A stretch of 5,065 bases of DNA, from assembly GCA_037441445.1 (NCBI GenBank), contig JBBISE010000210.1, positions 1-5,065 of the forward strand. Reading direction: 5' to 3'. Below, in pieces: positions 1-5,065 of this stretch. Numbering within the stretch: the first letter of the stretch is position 1; the number at the start of each line of letters is the position of its first letter. This stretch comes from JAAYQU01 sp037441445 (GTDB taxonomy: Bacteria; Bacteroidota; Bacteroidia; Bacteroidales; Salinivirgaceae). A program made the position numbers and the translations under genes. The notes beneath the pieces were generated by a model. The model was not told the DNA's origin and did not search any database. It was given only the letters and a program-made list of their open reading frames with translations.

Positions 1-49
1 AAACGGGCAAGTCTTGTAAGCCTTTATTTTACTTGACTTCCCGTTTTTT
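1..49 (+). terminator. Rho-independent terminator of an upstream gene outside the window
   Basis: A long imperfect hairpin opens the window. AAACGGG (1-7) and AAGTC (9-13) pair with GACTT (35-39) and CCCGTTT (40-46), leaving only C8 as a bulge. An inner GTAA/TTAC pair (16-19 with 29-32) can extend the stem over two T-T mismatches. The right arm runs into six Ts at 44-49, the expected layout of an intrinsic terminator on the + strand. The A tract on the other side is too short at the window edge to judge whether it also works on the - strand. It probably ends a gene lying to the left, which separates that gene from the promoter at 153-183. Confidence 0.75.
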
Positions 50-319
50 CAAGCGTTTAATTTGCGGATTTTAGGTATGGTATTTTGGCGGCCTGAAAAT
101 TTAACGAACTATTGGAATTGAAAAACAAGAATAAATATTATCATTCATGTTTTTTGAAATCTACAAAAAAAGAAATACTTTTGTTCCCACAAAAAAACCT
201 TTGCGAACTATTGAACAAATGTATTAACTTGGTTGTTTCTGAATAAATTTTTGTGGATGGAATTTAAATGTTAAAGCAGAAATTCAAATCAATCTACAGA
301 CACTTAAAACAAAGCAAAT
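50..319. other. AT-rich intergenic region before the lipoprotein gene
   Basis: These 270 bases hold no supported gene. They contain the promoter match at 153-183 and, if transcription begins about 7 bases after it, a 5' leader of roughly 130 bases before the ATG at 320. The leader is very rich in A and T and shows no strong hairpin or riboswitch-like core. A 39-codon frame at 268-387 runs out of frame into the lipoprotein gene and is most likely chance. Confidence 0.6.
153..183 (+). promoter_or_regulatory. Bacteroidota-type housekeeping promoter
   Basis: TTTG at 153-156 (within a T6G run) and TACTTTTG at 176-183 match the -33 TTTG and -7 TAnnTTTG boxes known for the primary sigma factor of Bacteroidota. 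The spacing between boxes is 19 bases, as expected. Transcription should start near 188-192 and read rightward through the lipoprotein gene at 320 and probably the zinc-ribbon gene at 630. It lies just after the terminator at 1-49, consistent with a new transcription unit starting here. Confidence 0.65.
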
Positions 320-595
320 ATGGTAAAGCTATTAATTTTTTTAATTATTGTTACTTTTTTATCGTTGTCAATCTCATCTTGTGGTGATATAAGTCGGTCG
401 GTTGATGAAAAAATGAATACGGTTCTAAGGAAAGCAAAAACCGTTGATTCCCTTATAAACACCGAGATAGAAAAATTGGGCGTGTTAGATTCGCTCATTA
501 CTTCTGAGCATGAAAAGGTAAAAACACTTGACTCTCTAATAAATAAAACCACATCGAAAATTGACACTTTATTAAATAAGGTAATTCCTAATTAA
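320..595 (+). CDS. Small Lpp-like coiled-coil lipoprotein with 14-residue repeats
   Basis: This 91-residue protein is of unknown function. Residues 1-20 form a lipoprotein signal peptide: a lysine at 3, a hydrophobic core at 4-18, then the lipobox ISSC, with Cys21 as the lipidated residue. Residues 28-83 are four consecutive 14-residue units beginning at V28, V42, L56 and L70; the last three share (V/L)DSLI at their start. Hydrophobic residues fall mostly at unit positions 1, 5, 8 and 12, a 4-3 heptad pattern, so the mature chain should be one long helix that forms a coiled coil. Glu49 and Glu63 put charge in the core. No acidic/lysine-rich surface-export signal follows Cys21, so a periplasm-facing anchor in the outer membrane is the likelier site (inference). 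The general shape recalls Braun's lipoprotein, but there is no C-terminal lysine for attachment to peptidoglycan; the chain ends in Pro-Asn. The ATG at 320 is chosen because it gives an intact signal peptide. The zinc-ribbon gene follows after 34 bases, suggesting a shared transcript. Confidence 0.8.
   Translation: MVKLLIFLIIVTFLSLSISSCGDISRSVDEKMNTVLRKAKTVDSLINTEIEKLGVLDSLITSEHEKVKTLDSLINKTTSKIDTLLNKVIPN
401..568 (+). repeat. Four tandem 42-base units encoding the coiled-coil repeats
   Basis: The units are 401-442, 443-484, 485-526 and 527-568, each coding for 14 residues. The last three units encode the same DSLI core with different codons: TCC-CTT-ATA, TCG-CTC-ATT and TCT-CTA-ATA. The protein pattern is thus kept while silent sites have drifted. 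That points to an old internal duplication held by selection on the protein, not a recent slippage array. Confidence 0.7.
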
Positions 596-629
596 AACAA
601 AACCAATTAACTATTAACACGTTAGCGAT

Positions 630-878
630 ATGAAATGCCCGCATTGTAACATAAATTTGGTAATGACAGAAAGAACAGGGATAGAGATTGACTATTGTCC
701 CGATTGTCGCGGTGTTTGGTTGGACAGGGGCGAACTCGACAAAATAATTGAACGTTCTACCATTGATTCCAGAAATAACACCCGGGAAAAATACCATGAC
801 AAAAACTATCAACCCAGAGAAAACGATTACCACTACAAAAAAAGAAAAAGTATATGGGGCGAAATATTTGACTTTTAG
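630..878 (+). CDS. TFIIB-type zinc-ribbon protein (zf-TFIIB domain)
   Basis: This 82-residue protein matches the zf-TFIIB family (PF13453 type), small bacterial proteins of unknown role. Two knuckles, CPHC (Cys3, Cys6) and CPDC (Cys23, Cys26), make a four-cysteine zinc site. They are followed by the family signature RGVWLDRGELDKII at 27-40. Residues 44-74 are polar and rich in Asn, Arg, Lys, His and Tyr, probably a flexible linker. The C-terminal tail, SIWGEIFDF at 74-82, is an aromatic/acidic end that also recurs in this family as I recall it. There is no signal peptide, so it should be cytoplasmic. Despite the name, the fold alone does not prove a role in transcription; binding to nucleic acid or to a protein partner are both possible. 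The ATG at 630 puts Cys3 at the expected place right at the N-terminus. It lies 34 bases after the lipoprotein gene, probably on the same transcript, and 187 bases before the pump gene. Confidence 0.85.
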   Translation: MKCPHCNINLVMTERTGIEIDYCPDCRGVWLDRGELDKIIERSTIDSRNNTREKYHDKNYQPRENDYHYKKRKSIWGEIFDF

Positions 879-960
879 TCGGTTTGCCCAATTCTTCCCT
901 GTTTACCCCGAGGGGGATAGAAATGCAATCACTTCAAAATCAGGAAACAGATTCAAAAAC

Positions 961-979
961 GTCAGAAGGGCTTTTTGAC
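961..979 (+). other. Small hairpin in the gap before the pump gene
   Basis: GTCAGAAG (961-968) can pair with TTTTTGAC (972-979) around a three-base loop, GGC. The stem has six Watson-Crick pairs and two G-U pairs as + strand RNA. No T run follows, so it is not a standard terminator; it could be a processing or attenuation structure, or chance. The rest of the 879-1065 gap shows no gene and no good promoter. Confidence 0.25.
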
Positions 980-1065
980 ATTGGCATACTATTCTGCCTT
1001 TACAAAGAAATAAAAAGAACTTGTTCCTCTTTAACGCATCAATAACACAACTTATATCAATTCAT

Positions 1066-3807
1066 ATGAATGGCAAAAATGCGCATTCCGGCAAGTGGCA
1101 CGCCACGGAATCAGATCAGGTTATTAACGCACTTGGAAGTTCGCTTCGAGGACTTGCATCGGATGAAGCCAAAATACGGCTTCAACAATATGGTCCAAAC
1201 CAAATAAAAAGAAAAAGCGGCGATGGCGTTTTAAAACTCCTTTGGCGTCAGATTAACAATCCTCTGATTTGGGTACTGATTGGTTCCAGTACAGTAGCCA
1301 TGGCACTGGGAAAACAGACCGATGGTATGGTGGTTATGGCCGTGGTGGTAGTAAATTCAATCATTGGATTTATTCAGGAATTTAAAGCCGGAAAAGCTAT
1401 TGAAGCCCTAAGCAGCATGGTTCCGGAAAATGCCGCCGTGCTGCGCGATGGAAACCTGGTAACTATCACGGTTTCAGAAATTGTACCCGGCGATATAGTT
1501 CAACTGGCGGCAGGCGATCGCATTCCAGCCGACATGAGGCTTATTCAACAAAAGAACCTGCAGGTCGAGGAGGCTGCATTGACAGGCGAATCGGTTCCAT
1601 CGCAGAAAAACACGGACACCGTTAACCAGGATGCTGTAATTGGAGACAGAAAATGTATGGTTTTTAGCGGAACTCTAGTTGTATCAGGAACTGCCACCGC
1701 TGTGGTTGTTGATACAGGAATGAATACCGAATTGGGCAAAATTTCGGACATGCTAAACGAAGCCATCGACATTGAAACACCGCTTACAAAAAAACTGGCC
1801 GTAATTGGAAAATATCTCACCATTGGAATTGTGGCTATTACTGCCATAATTCTAGTCATTGGCACCTATAGGGCACTGGGACAAGGCGTATTGCTTGAAA
1901 ACGCACTGAAAGAAAGCCTTATTTTTGCCATAGCCCTGGCCGTAGGAGCTATTCCCGAAGGCCTTCCGGCAGTTGTAACTATTGCATTGGCAATTGGCGT
2001 CCAGCGTATGGCGCAACGCCGGGCAATAATCAGAAAATTACCTGCTGTCGAAACACTGGGAAGTACCACCGTTATTTGTTCGGACAAAACAGGTACGCTA
2101 ACCCGTAATGAAATGACCGTGAATGAGTTGTGGAGCCACAACTTAAGCATTCAGGTTTCCGGTGTAGGTTACTCCAAATCGGGAAGCTTCAGTCAAAACG
2201 GACTGGAAATAAAAAAATTACCCGATGAAATGGCCGTTTTAGTGAAAAATGCTGTTCTCTGTAGCGATGCCCATGTCGTGTACTCTGGTACTGAATACAG
2301 TATTTCGGGCGACCCCACGGAGGTTGCTTTGGTTGTTGCTGCAGCAAAAGCAGACATAGACATAGACGAGTTGCGCAATAAAAACCCGAGAAAGGACGTA
2401 ATCCCGTTCGATTCCGAAAAACAGTACATGGCCACGCTGAACAACAACATCATTATAAAAGGAGCCCCCGAGGTAGTTTTAAAACGCTGTTCACATCACG
2501 TTGATGGTTCCGGTCTGGATTTGCAACAAATTTTGTTACAGATTGACCAGTTGGGAGCCAAAGGAATGCGTGTGCTTGCCATTGCACAAAAAGAATGGGA
2601 CGATGCAAAAAACAGCGACTTAACAATTGACAATGTACAGGATGGATTTCTTTTTGTTGGCCTGATTGGCATGATTGATCCCCCACGCACCGAGGCGGTT
2701 GAATCCATTAAAGCCTGTCACCGTGCCGGAATTACTGTAAAAATGATTACCGGCGACCACCATGCTACTGCCCGGGCCATTGGAATGGAATTAGGTTTAT
2801 CGAGCAATGGAACTGTTGTAACGGGTGTGGAATTATCGAAAATGGACGATGCCGAATTGGACAAAACAATTCGGAATACGAATATTTATGCCCGCGTTGC
2901 CCCCGAACATAAACTACGTTTGGTCAAAGCGCTGCAAAAAAACAACGAAATTGTGGCCATGACAGGCGATGGCGTTAACGATGCCCCATCGCTTAAGCAA
3001 TCCAACATTGGCGTAGCCATGGGCATTACGGGAACCTCGGTTTCTAAAGAATCCGCCGACATTGTCCTTGCCGACGACAACTTTTCCAGTATTGCAGCCG
3101 CGGTGGAAGAAGGCCGAAGAGTATATGATAACCTGCTGAAATCGCTGGCTTTTCTGCTACCCACCAACCTTGGTCTGGCCTTTATCCTCATTTATGGAAT
3201 AATGTTCTTTCCCTTTAACCCCATTACAAAAGAGTTGCTATTGCCCATGCTGCCAACCCAACTATTATGGATTAATTTAGTTGCAGCGGTTGCACTGGCA
3301 TTACCTTTGGCTTTCGAAGTAAAAGAACCCAATGTAATGAACCGTCCACCCCGGAAACCCAACGAACCGCTCTTCAACAGATTGGTTACGTTCCGGGTAT
3401 TTTTCGTTTCCATTTTAATGACATTGGGAACAATCCTGGTGTTCAACATTCAATACAACAAAGCTCTGTCAGTTGGAATTAATGAATCCGAGGCATTGGC
3501 CAAATCGCAAACCATGGCCGTAACGTTCATTATCATGTTCCAGATTTTTTACCTGATAAACTGTCGTTCTTTAAAAGATTCTATTGCAAAAATTGGATTT
3601 TTCAGCAATAAAAACATCTTTTGGGGAATTGCATCGATTTTATTCTTGCAGGCATTGTTTATCTACACCCCTTTTATGCAAAAAGTATTTGGCACAGCAG
3701 CACTTTCGGCAAGGGAAATTGGTATATCGGTGCTGACCGGTTCCATTATTTTCGCCATCATTGGATTTGAAAAATGGATTGTTCGTAAAATGATAAAAAA
3801 CGAGTAA
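1066..3807 (+). CDS. P-type (P2 class) cation-transporting ATPase
   Basis: This 913-residue inner-membrane pump uses ATP to move a cation, by family most likely out of the cytoplasm. All domains are present in order: N-terminal cation-ATPase domain (about 8-60); helices M1 and M2 (67-108); actuator domain with TGES at 173-176; M3 and M4 (250-312) with PEGLP at 297-301; phosphorylation site DKTGTLT with Asp340; nucleotide-binding domain with KGAPE at 465-469; TGD at 562-564; hinge GDGVND at 634-639; then M5-M10 (about 692-907). The catalytic motifs are intact, so it should be active. Compared with the SERCA calcium pump, Glu298 (E309), Asn701 (N768) and Asn737 (N796) are kept, but Leu704, Ala740, Ala741 and Gln826 stand where E771, T799, D800 and E908 would be. 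Calcium specificity is therefore uncertain; the M6 ending in LAFEVKEP recalls bacterial CtpF-like pumps. The protein stops just after M10, with no regulatory tail. The ATG at 1066 is preferred over an in-frame TTG at 1021, whose extra 15 residues lack family likeness. No promoter is evident in the 187-base gap before it. Confidence 0.93.
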   Translation: MNGKNAHSGKWHATESDQVINALGSSLRGLASDEAKIRLQQYGPNQIKRKSGDGVLKLLWRQINNPLIWVLIGSSTVAMALGKQTDGMVVMAVVVVNSIIGFIQEFKAGKAIEALSSMVPENAAVLRDGNLVTITVSEIVPGDIVQLAAGDRIPADMRLIQQKNLQVEEAALTGESVPSQKNTDTVNQDAVIGDRKCMVFSGTLVVSGTATAVVVDTGMNTELGKISDMLNEAIDIETPLTKKLAVIGKYLTIGIVAITAIILVIGTYRALGQGVLLENALKESLIFAIALAVGAIPEGLPAVVTIALAIGVQRMAQRRAIIRKLPAVETLGSTTVICSDKTGTLTRNEMTVNELWSHNLSIQVSGVGYSKSGSFSQNGLEIKKLPDEMAVLVKNAVLCSDAHVVYSGTEYSISGDPTEVALVVAAAKADIDIDELRNKNPRKDVIPFDSEKQYMATLNNNIIIKGAPEVVLKRCSHHVDGSGLDLQQILLQIDQLGAKGMRVLAIAQKEWDDAKNSDLTIDNVQDGFLFVGLIGMIDPPRTEAVESIKACHRAGITVKMITGDHHATARAIGMELGLSSNGTVVTGVELSKMDDAELDKTIRNTNIYARVAPEHKLRLVKALQKNNEIVAMTGDGVNDAPSLKQSNIGVAMGITGTSVSKESADIVLADDNFSSIAAAVEEGRRVYDNLLKSLAFLLPTNLGLAFILIYGIMFFPFNPITKELLLPMLPTQLLWINLVAAVALALPLAFEVKEPNVMNRPPRKPNEPLFNRLVTFRVFFVSILMTLGTILVFNIQYNKALSVGINESEALAKSQTMAVTFIIMFQIFYLINCRSLKDSIAKIGFFSNKNIFWGIASILFLQALFIYTPFMQKVFGTAALSAREIGISVLTGSIIFAIIGFEKWIVRKMIKNE

Positions 3808-3889
3808 AAAAGGTCACAGATTGCATGGCCTGTGCGTTCAGCAACGAATAAAAAACAGTTATGCAAAGTATTCCGCAACAGTGAAAAAA

Positions 3890-4837
3890 ATGGACCTGAC
3901 AACTCAAATTGATAAGGCTGCCCAGTATATCAGGGAAGGCAAACTGGTTGCCTTCCCTACCGAAACCGTTTATGGACTTGGAGCCAATGCGATGAATCCT
4001 TTGGCAGTAGCTAAAATATTTGAACTTAAAGAGCGTCCATCGTTCGACCCATTGATAGTGCATATTGCAAATTTAAACCAACTGGAAACCCTTGTTTCGA
4101 ACATCGATACACGGGTATTTATCCTTGCCGGGAGGTTTTGGCCAGGTCCGTTGACAATAGTAATGCCCAAAAACCAAACTGTTCCTGATATTGTGACCTC
4201 AGGACTCCCCACCGTGGGAATTCGAATGCCTGGAAACGAAATAGCACTGGAATTGATACGCAAATCGGGTTGTGCCATTGCAGCCCCCAGCGCCAATAAA
4301 TTCGGACGAATCAGCCCTACCACTGCTGCCCATGTAAAGAAACAGTTGCCTAGTGTTGATTTCATTGTCGATGGCGGGAAAACCACCGTTGGAATTGAAT
4401 CTACCATAATCAGACTGACAAAAAATGGCTTTCAGGTACTCCGCAACGGAATTATCACGCAGGAAGAAATTGAGGAACTGTTGCCCGTTGACATGAATAC
4501 GGAAATTGAAAACCTGGCTGCACCTGGCATGTTGAAATCGCATTATAGTCCTAGGAAGATGTTTCTTGTTGCCGATAATCACAACCGGTTGATTGACAAA
4601 TCGAAAGCCGGCTTTATTTCCTTTACCGGAGAGAATGAGGAGGGATTTAAAAAGGTAATCCGCGTTTCGCAGCAGCAAGATTTGAAAGACTATGCCGTGA
4701 ATATGTTCGAAGCCATGCACTCGTTTGAAGACGACCCCGAAATAGAAATTATTGTAGCCGAACCCGTGGCCCAGAAAGGCATTGGAAAAGCCATTATGGA
4801 CAGGTTGAAAAAGGCTGAATTTGATTGGAAAAAATAA
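3890..4837 (+). CDS. sua5: L-threonylcarbamoyladenylate synthase, Sua5 type
   Basis: This cytoplasmic enzyme joins threonine, bicarbonate and ATP to give threonylcarbamoyl-AMP, the donor for t6A at position 37 of ANN-decoding tRNAs; the TsaD complex then transfers the group. The 315-residue protein has the two-domain Sua5 (YwlC/TsaC2) form, not the short TsaC form of about 190 residues. The YrdC-like catalytic domain covers about 5-195, with PTETVYGLG (23-31), the KxR motif Lys47/Arg49, FWPGPLT (83-89), GIRMP (110-114), the SxN motif Ser134/Asn136, and GIEST (168-172). The linker motif APGMLKSHYSP at 211-221 is the known Sua5 lid over the active site. The C-terminal Sua5 domain (about 224-315) ends with IVAEPV and a GIGKAIMDRLKKA segment. 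Nothing essential seems missing. The ATG at 3890 is chosen because homology begins there; GTG at 3881 and TTG at 3821 are in frame, but the added residues look like untranslated leader. It begins 82 bases after the pump gene with no clear promoter between, so readthrough from the pump is possible, but no functional link is evident. Confidence 0.93.
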   Translation: MDLTTQIDKAAQYIREGKLVAFPTETVYGLGANAMNPLAVAKIFELKERPSFDPLIVHIANLNQLETLVSNIDTRVFILAGRFWPGPLTIVMPKNQTVPDIVTSGLPTVGIRMPGNEIALELIRKSGCAIAAPSANKFGRISPTTAAHVKKQLPSVDFIVDGGKTTVGIESTIIRLTKNGFQVLRNGIITQEEIEELLPVDMNTEIENLAAPGMLKSHYSPRKMFLVADNHNRLIDKSKAGFISFTGENEEGFKKVIRVSQQQDLKDYAVNMFEAMHSFEDDPEIEIIVAEPVAQKGIGKAIMDRLKKAEFDWKK

Positions 4838-4838
4838 G

Positions 4839-4866
4839 GGGTGTAAGTGTCTTAAAACTCCCGAAC
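4839..4866. repeat. Left copy of a diverged direct repeat flanking the palindromic element
   Basis: This stretch starts GGGTGTAA, has TTAA in the middle, and contains TCCCGA near its end. The same blocks in the same order occur at 5040-5065, exactly 201 bases further on counted from GGGTGTAA. The middle parts differ by a few substitutions and small gaps. The copy begins within two bases of the Sua5 stop codon. Confidence 0.4.
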
Positions 4867-4882
4867 CGAGGTCATTTCGGGA
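4859..4882. other. Hairpin shortly after the Sua5 gene
   Basis: TCCCGA (4859-4864) and TCGGGA (4877-4882) form a perfect six-base stem with a 12-base loop, 21 bases after the Sua5 stop codon. On the + strand it is followed by a purine-rich stretch, not Ts. On the - strand it is followed by GAGTTTTAAG after the GG, a short T run, so it could at most be a weak terminator for a gene coming from the right. It overlaps the head of the palindromic element at 4865-4978. Confidence 0.35.
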
Positions 4883-4978
4883 AGGAAAGGCGAAGCAATC
4901 TCCTTATTATCAACCCCAATAGATTTATTCACTCCGTTCGCAATAACAAAGTGATGACTTTTTAGACTACCTCTCGGT
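4865..4978. repeat. Degenerate palindromic interspersed repeat (REP/MITE-like, non-coding)
   Basis: The left side starts ACCGAG-GTCATT and reaches GCGAAGCAATCTC; the right side holds GATTTATTCACTCCGTTCG, CAATAAC and ATGAC, then CTCGGT. These form nested inverted pairs: ACCGAG (4865-4870) with CTCGGT (4973-4978), GTCAT (4871-4875) with ATGAC (4954-4958), and GAAGCAATC (4892-4900) with GATTTATTC (4922-4930, seven of nine). The wording resembles a widespread bacterial repeat, GTCATTGCGAG...GAAGCAATCTC followed by its inverse, known from memory; here it has decayed on the right side. It has no coding capacity and no transposase. A T5 run at 4959-4963 directly after the GTCAT/ATGAC stem means the folded RNA might also end the Sua5 transcript. 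Confidence 0.6.
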
Positions 4979-4981
4979 CCA

Positions 4982-5006
4982 AAATCGAGCAACAGTTATT
5001 CGATTT
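4982..5006. repeat. Perfect 7-base inverted repeat
   Basis: AAATCGA (4982-4988) and TCGATTT (5000-5006) are exact inverse complements around an 11-base loop. The stem is AT-rich and no proper T run follows on either strand, so it may be a regulator-binding palindrome, a part of the surrounding repeat, or chance. Confidence 0.3.
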
Positions 5007-5017
5007 ATAATATTAAT

Positions 5018-5052
5018 TGTAAAGTTTCACCACGTTGTTGGGTGTAAAGTTT
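5018..5052. repeat. Two copies of TGTAAAGTTT, 25 bases apart
   Basis: TGTAAAGTTT occurs at 5018-5027 and again at 5043-5052. The second copy is also the start of the right flanking direct repeat at 5040-5065. Two identical ten-base words in 35 bases suggest a short duplication inside this repeat region or a paired protein-binding site for a gene to the right; the window ends too soon to tell. Confidence 0.35.
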
Positions 5053-5065
5053 AAGATTTCCCGAC
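5040..5065. repeat. Right copy of the flanking direct repeat, cut by the window edge
   Basis: GGGTGTAA, TTAA and TCCCGA recur here in the same order as at 4839-4866. The window ends one base after TCCCGA, the point where, in the left copy, the palindromic element begins. It may therefore be the head of a second element copy lying outside the window, giving a tandem array with a unit of about 201 bases. Confidence 0.4.

Noticed and set aside
61..88. A possible promoter made of TTTG (61-64) and TATTTTGG (81-88).
   Set aside because: The -7 box deviates from TAnnTTTG and the spacer is only 16 bases; the match at 153-183 is much better.
268..387. A 39-codon ATG frame in the lipoprotein leader with a basic N-terminus and hydrophobic end, overlapping the lipoprotein gene out of frame.
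   Set aside because: No recognisable family, no ribosome-binding signal, and its hydrophobic part is simply the AT-rich signal-peptide DNA read in another frame.
906..916. CCCC followed by GAGGGGG before the pump gene.
   Set aside because: The loop would be too tight for a stable hairpin and no T run follows.
748..978. A 76-codon + strand frame overlapping the zinc-ribbon gene.
   Set aside because: It overlaps a gene with clear family motifs in another frame, and its own sequence has low complexity and no recognisable domain.
975..980. TTGACA, an exact sigma-70 -35 word before the pump gene.
   Set aside because: No -10 box lies at the right distance (CTTTAC at 17 bases), and this promoter type is not the one used by Bacteroidota.
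1021..1065. A TTG start giving the pump 15 more residues.
   Set aside because: The added residues do not resemble the N-termini of this family, while the ATG at 1066 lies just before the conserved N-terminal domain.
3821..3889. A TTG (3821) or GTG (3881) start for the Sua5 gene.
   Set aside because: Homology to Sua5 begins at the ATG at 3890; the upstream 23 codons read like untranslated spacer. GTG at 3881 cannot be fully excluded.
3970..4720. Two long - strand open frames (145 and 173 codons) inside the Sua5 gene.
   Set aside because: They are antisense to a strongly conserved gene, overlap each other, and show no domain or plausible composition.

Overview
The window looks like a stretch of chromosome from a Bacteroidota bacterium, perhaps of the Marinilabiliales/Prolixibacteraceae type (the lineage is inference). 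Support comes from a good match to the Bacteroidota promoter pattern (TTTG, 19 bases, TAnnTTTG) at 153-183, the lack of clear Shine-Dalgarno sequences before any start, the moderate-to-low GC content, and protein sequences of Bacteroidota flavour. All four supported genes lie on the + strand. No RNA gene, CRISPR array, transposase or phage gene was found.

Layout: 1-49 is a hairpin with a T run, best read as the terminator of a gene left of the window. 50-319 is an AT-rich intergenic stretch with the promoter. 320-595 encodes a 91-residue lipoprotein built of four 14-residue coiled-coil repeats. 630-878 encodes an 82-residue protein with a TFIIB-type zinc ribbon and probably shares a transcript with the lipoprotein. 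879-1065 is a short gap with one small hairpin. 1066-3807 encodes a complete P2-type cation-pumping ATPase of 913 residues. 3890-4837 encodes a Sua5-type L-threonylcarbamoyladenylate synthase, which makes the activated intermediate for the t6A modification of tRNA. 4838-5065 carries no gene but is dense in repeats: a degenerate palindromic interspersed element and a 25-28 base direct repeat on either side of it, 201 bases apart, with the second copy cut off by the window edge.

The two small upstream genes look like one unit, and the pump and the Sua5 gene follow in the same direction with gaps of 187 and 82 bases and no convincing promoter of their own. Whether all four form one transcript cannot be settled by eye. 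There is no evident biochemical link between the pump and t6A synthesis. I see no clear new multi-gene system. The points most worth following are the pump's altered ion-binding residues, the Lpp-like repeat lipoprotein, and the repeat-rich tail.
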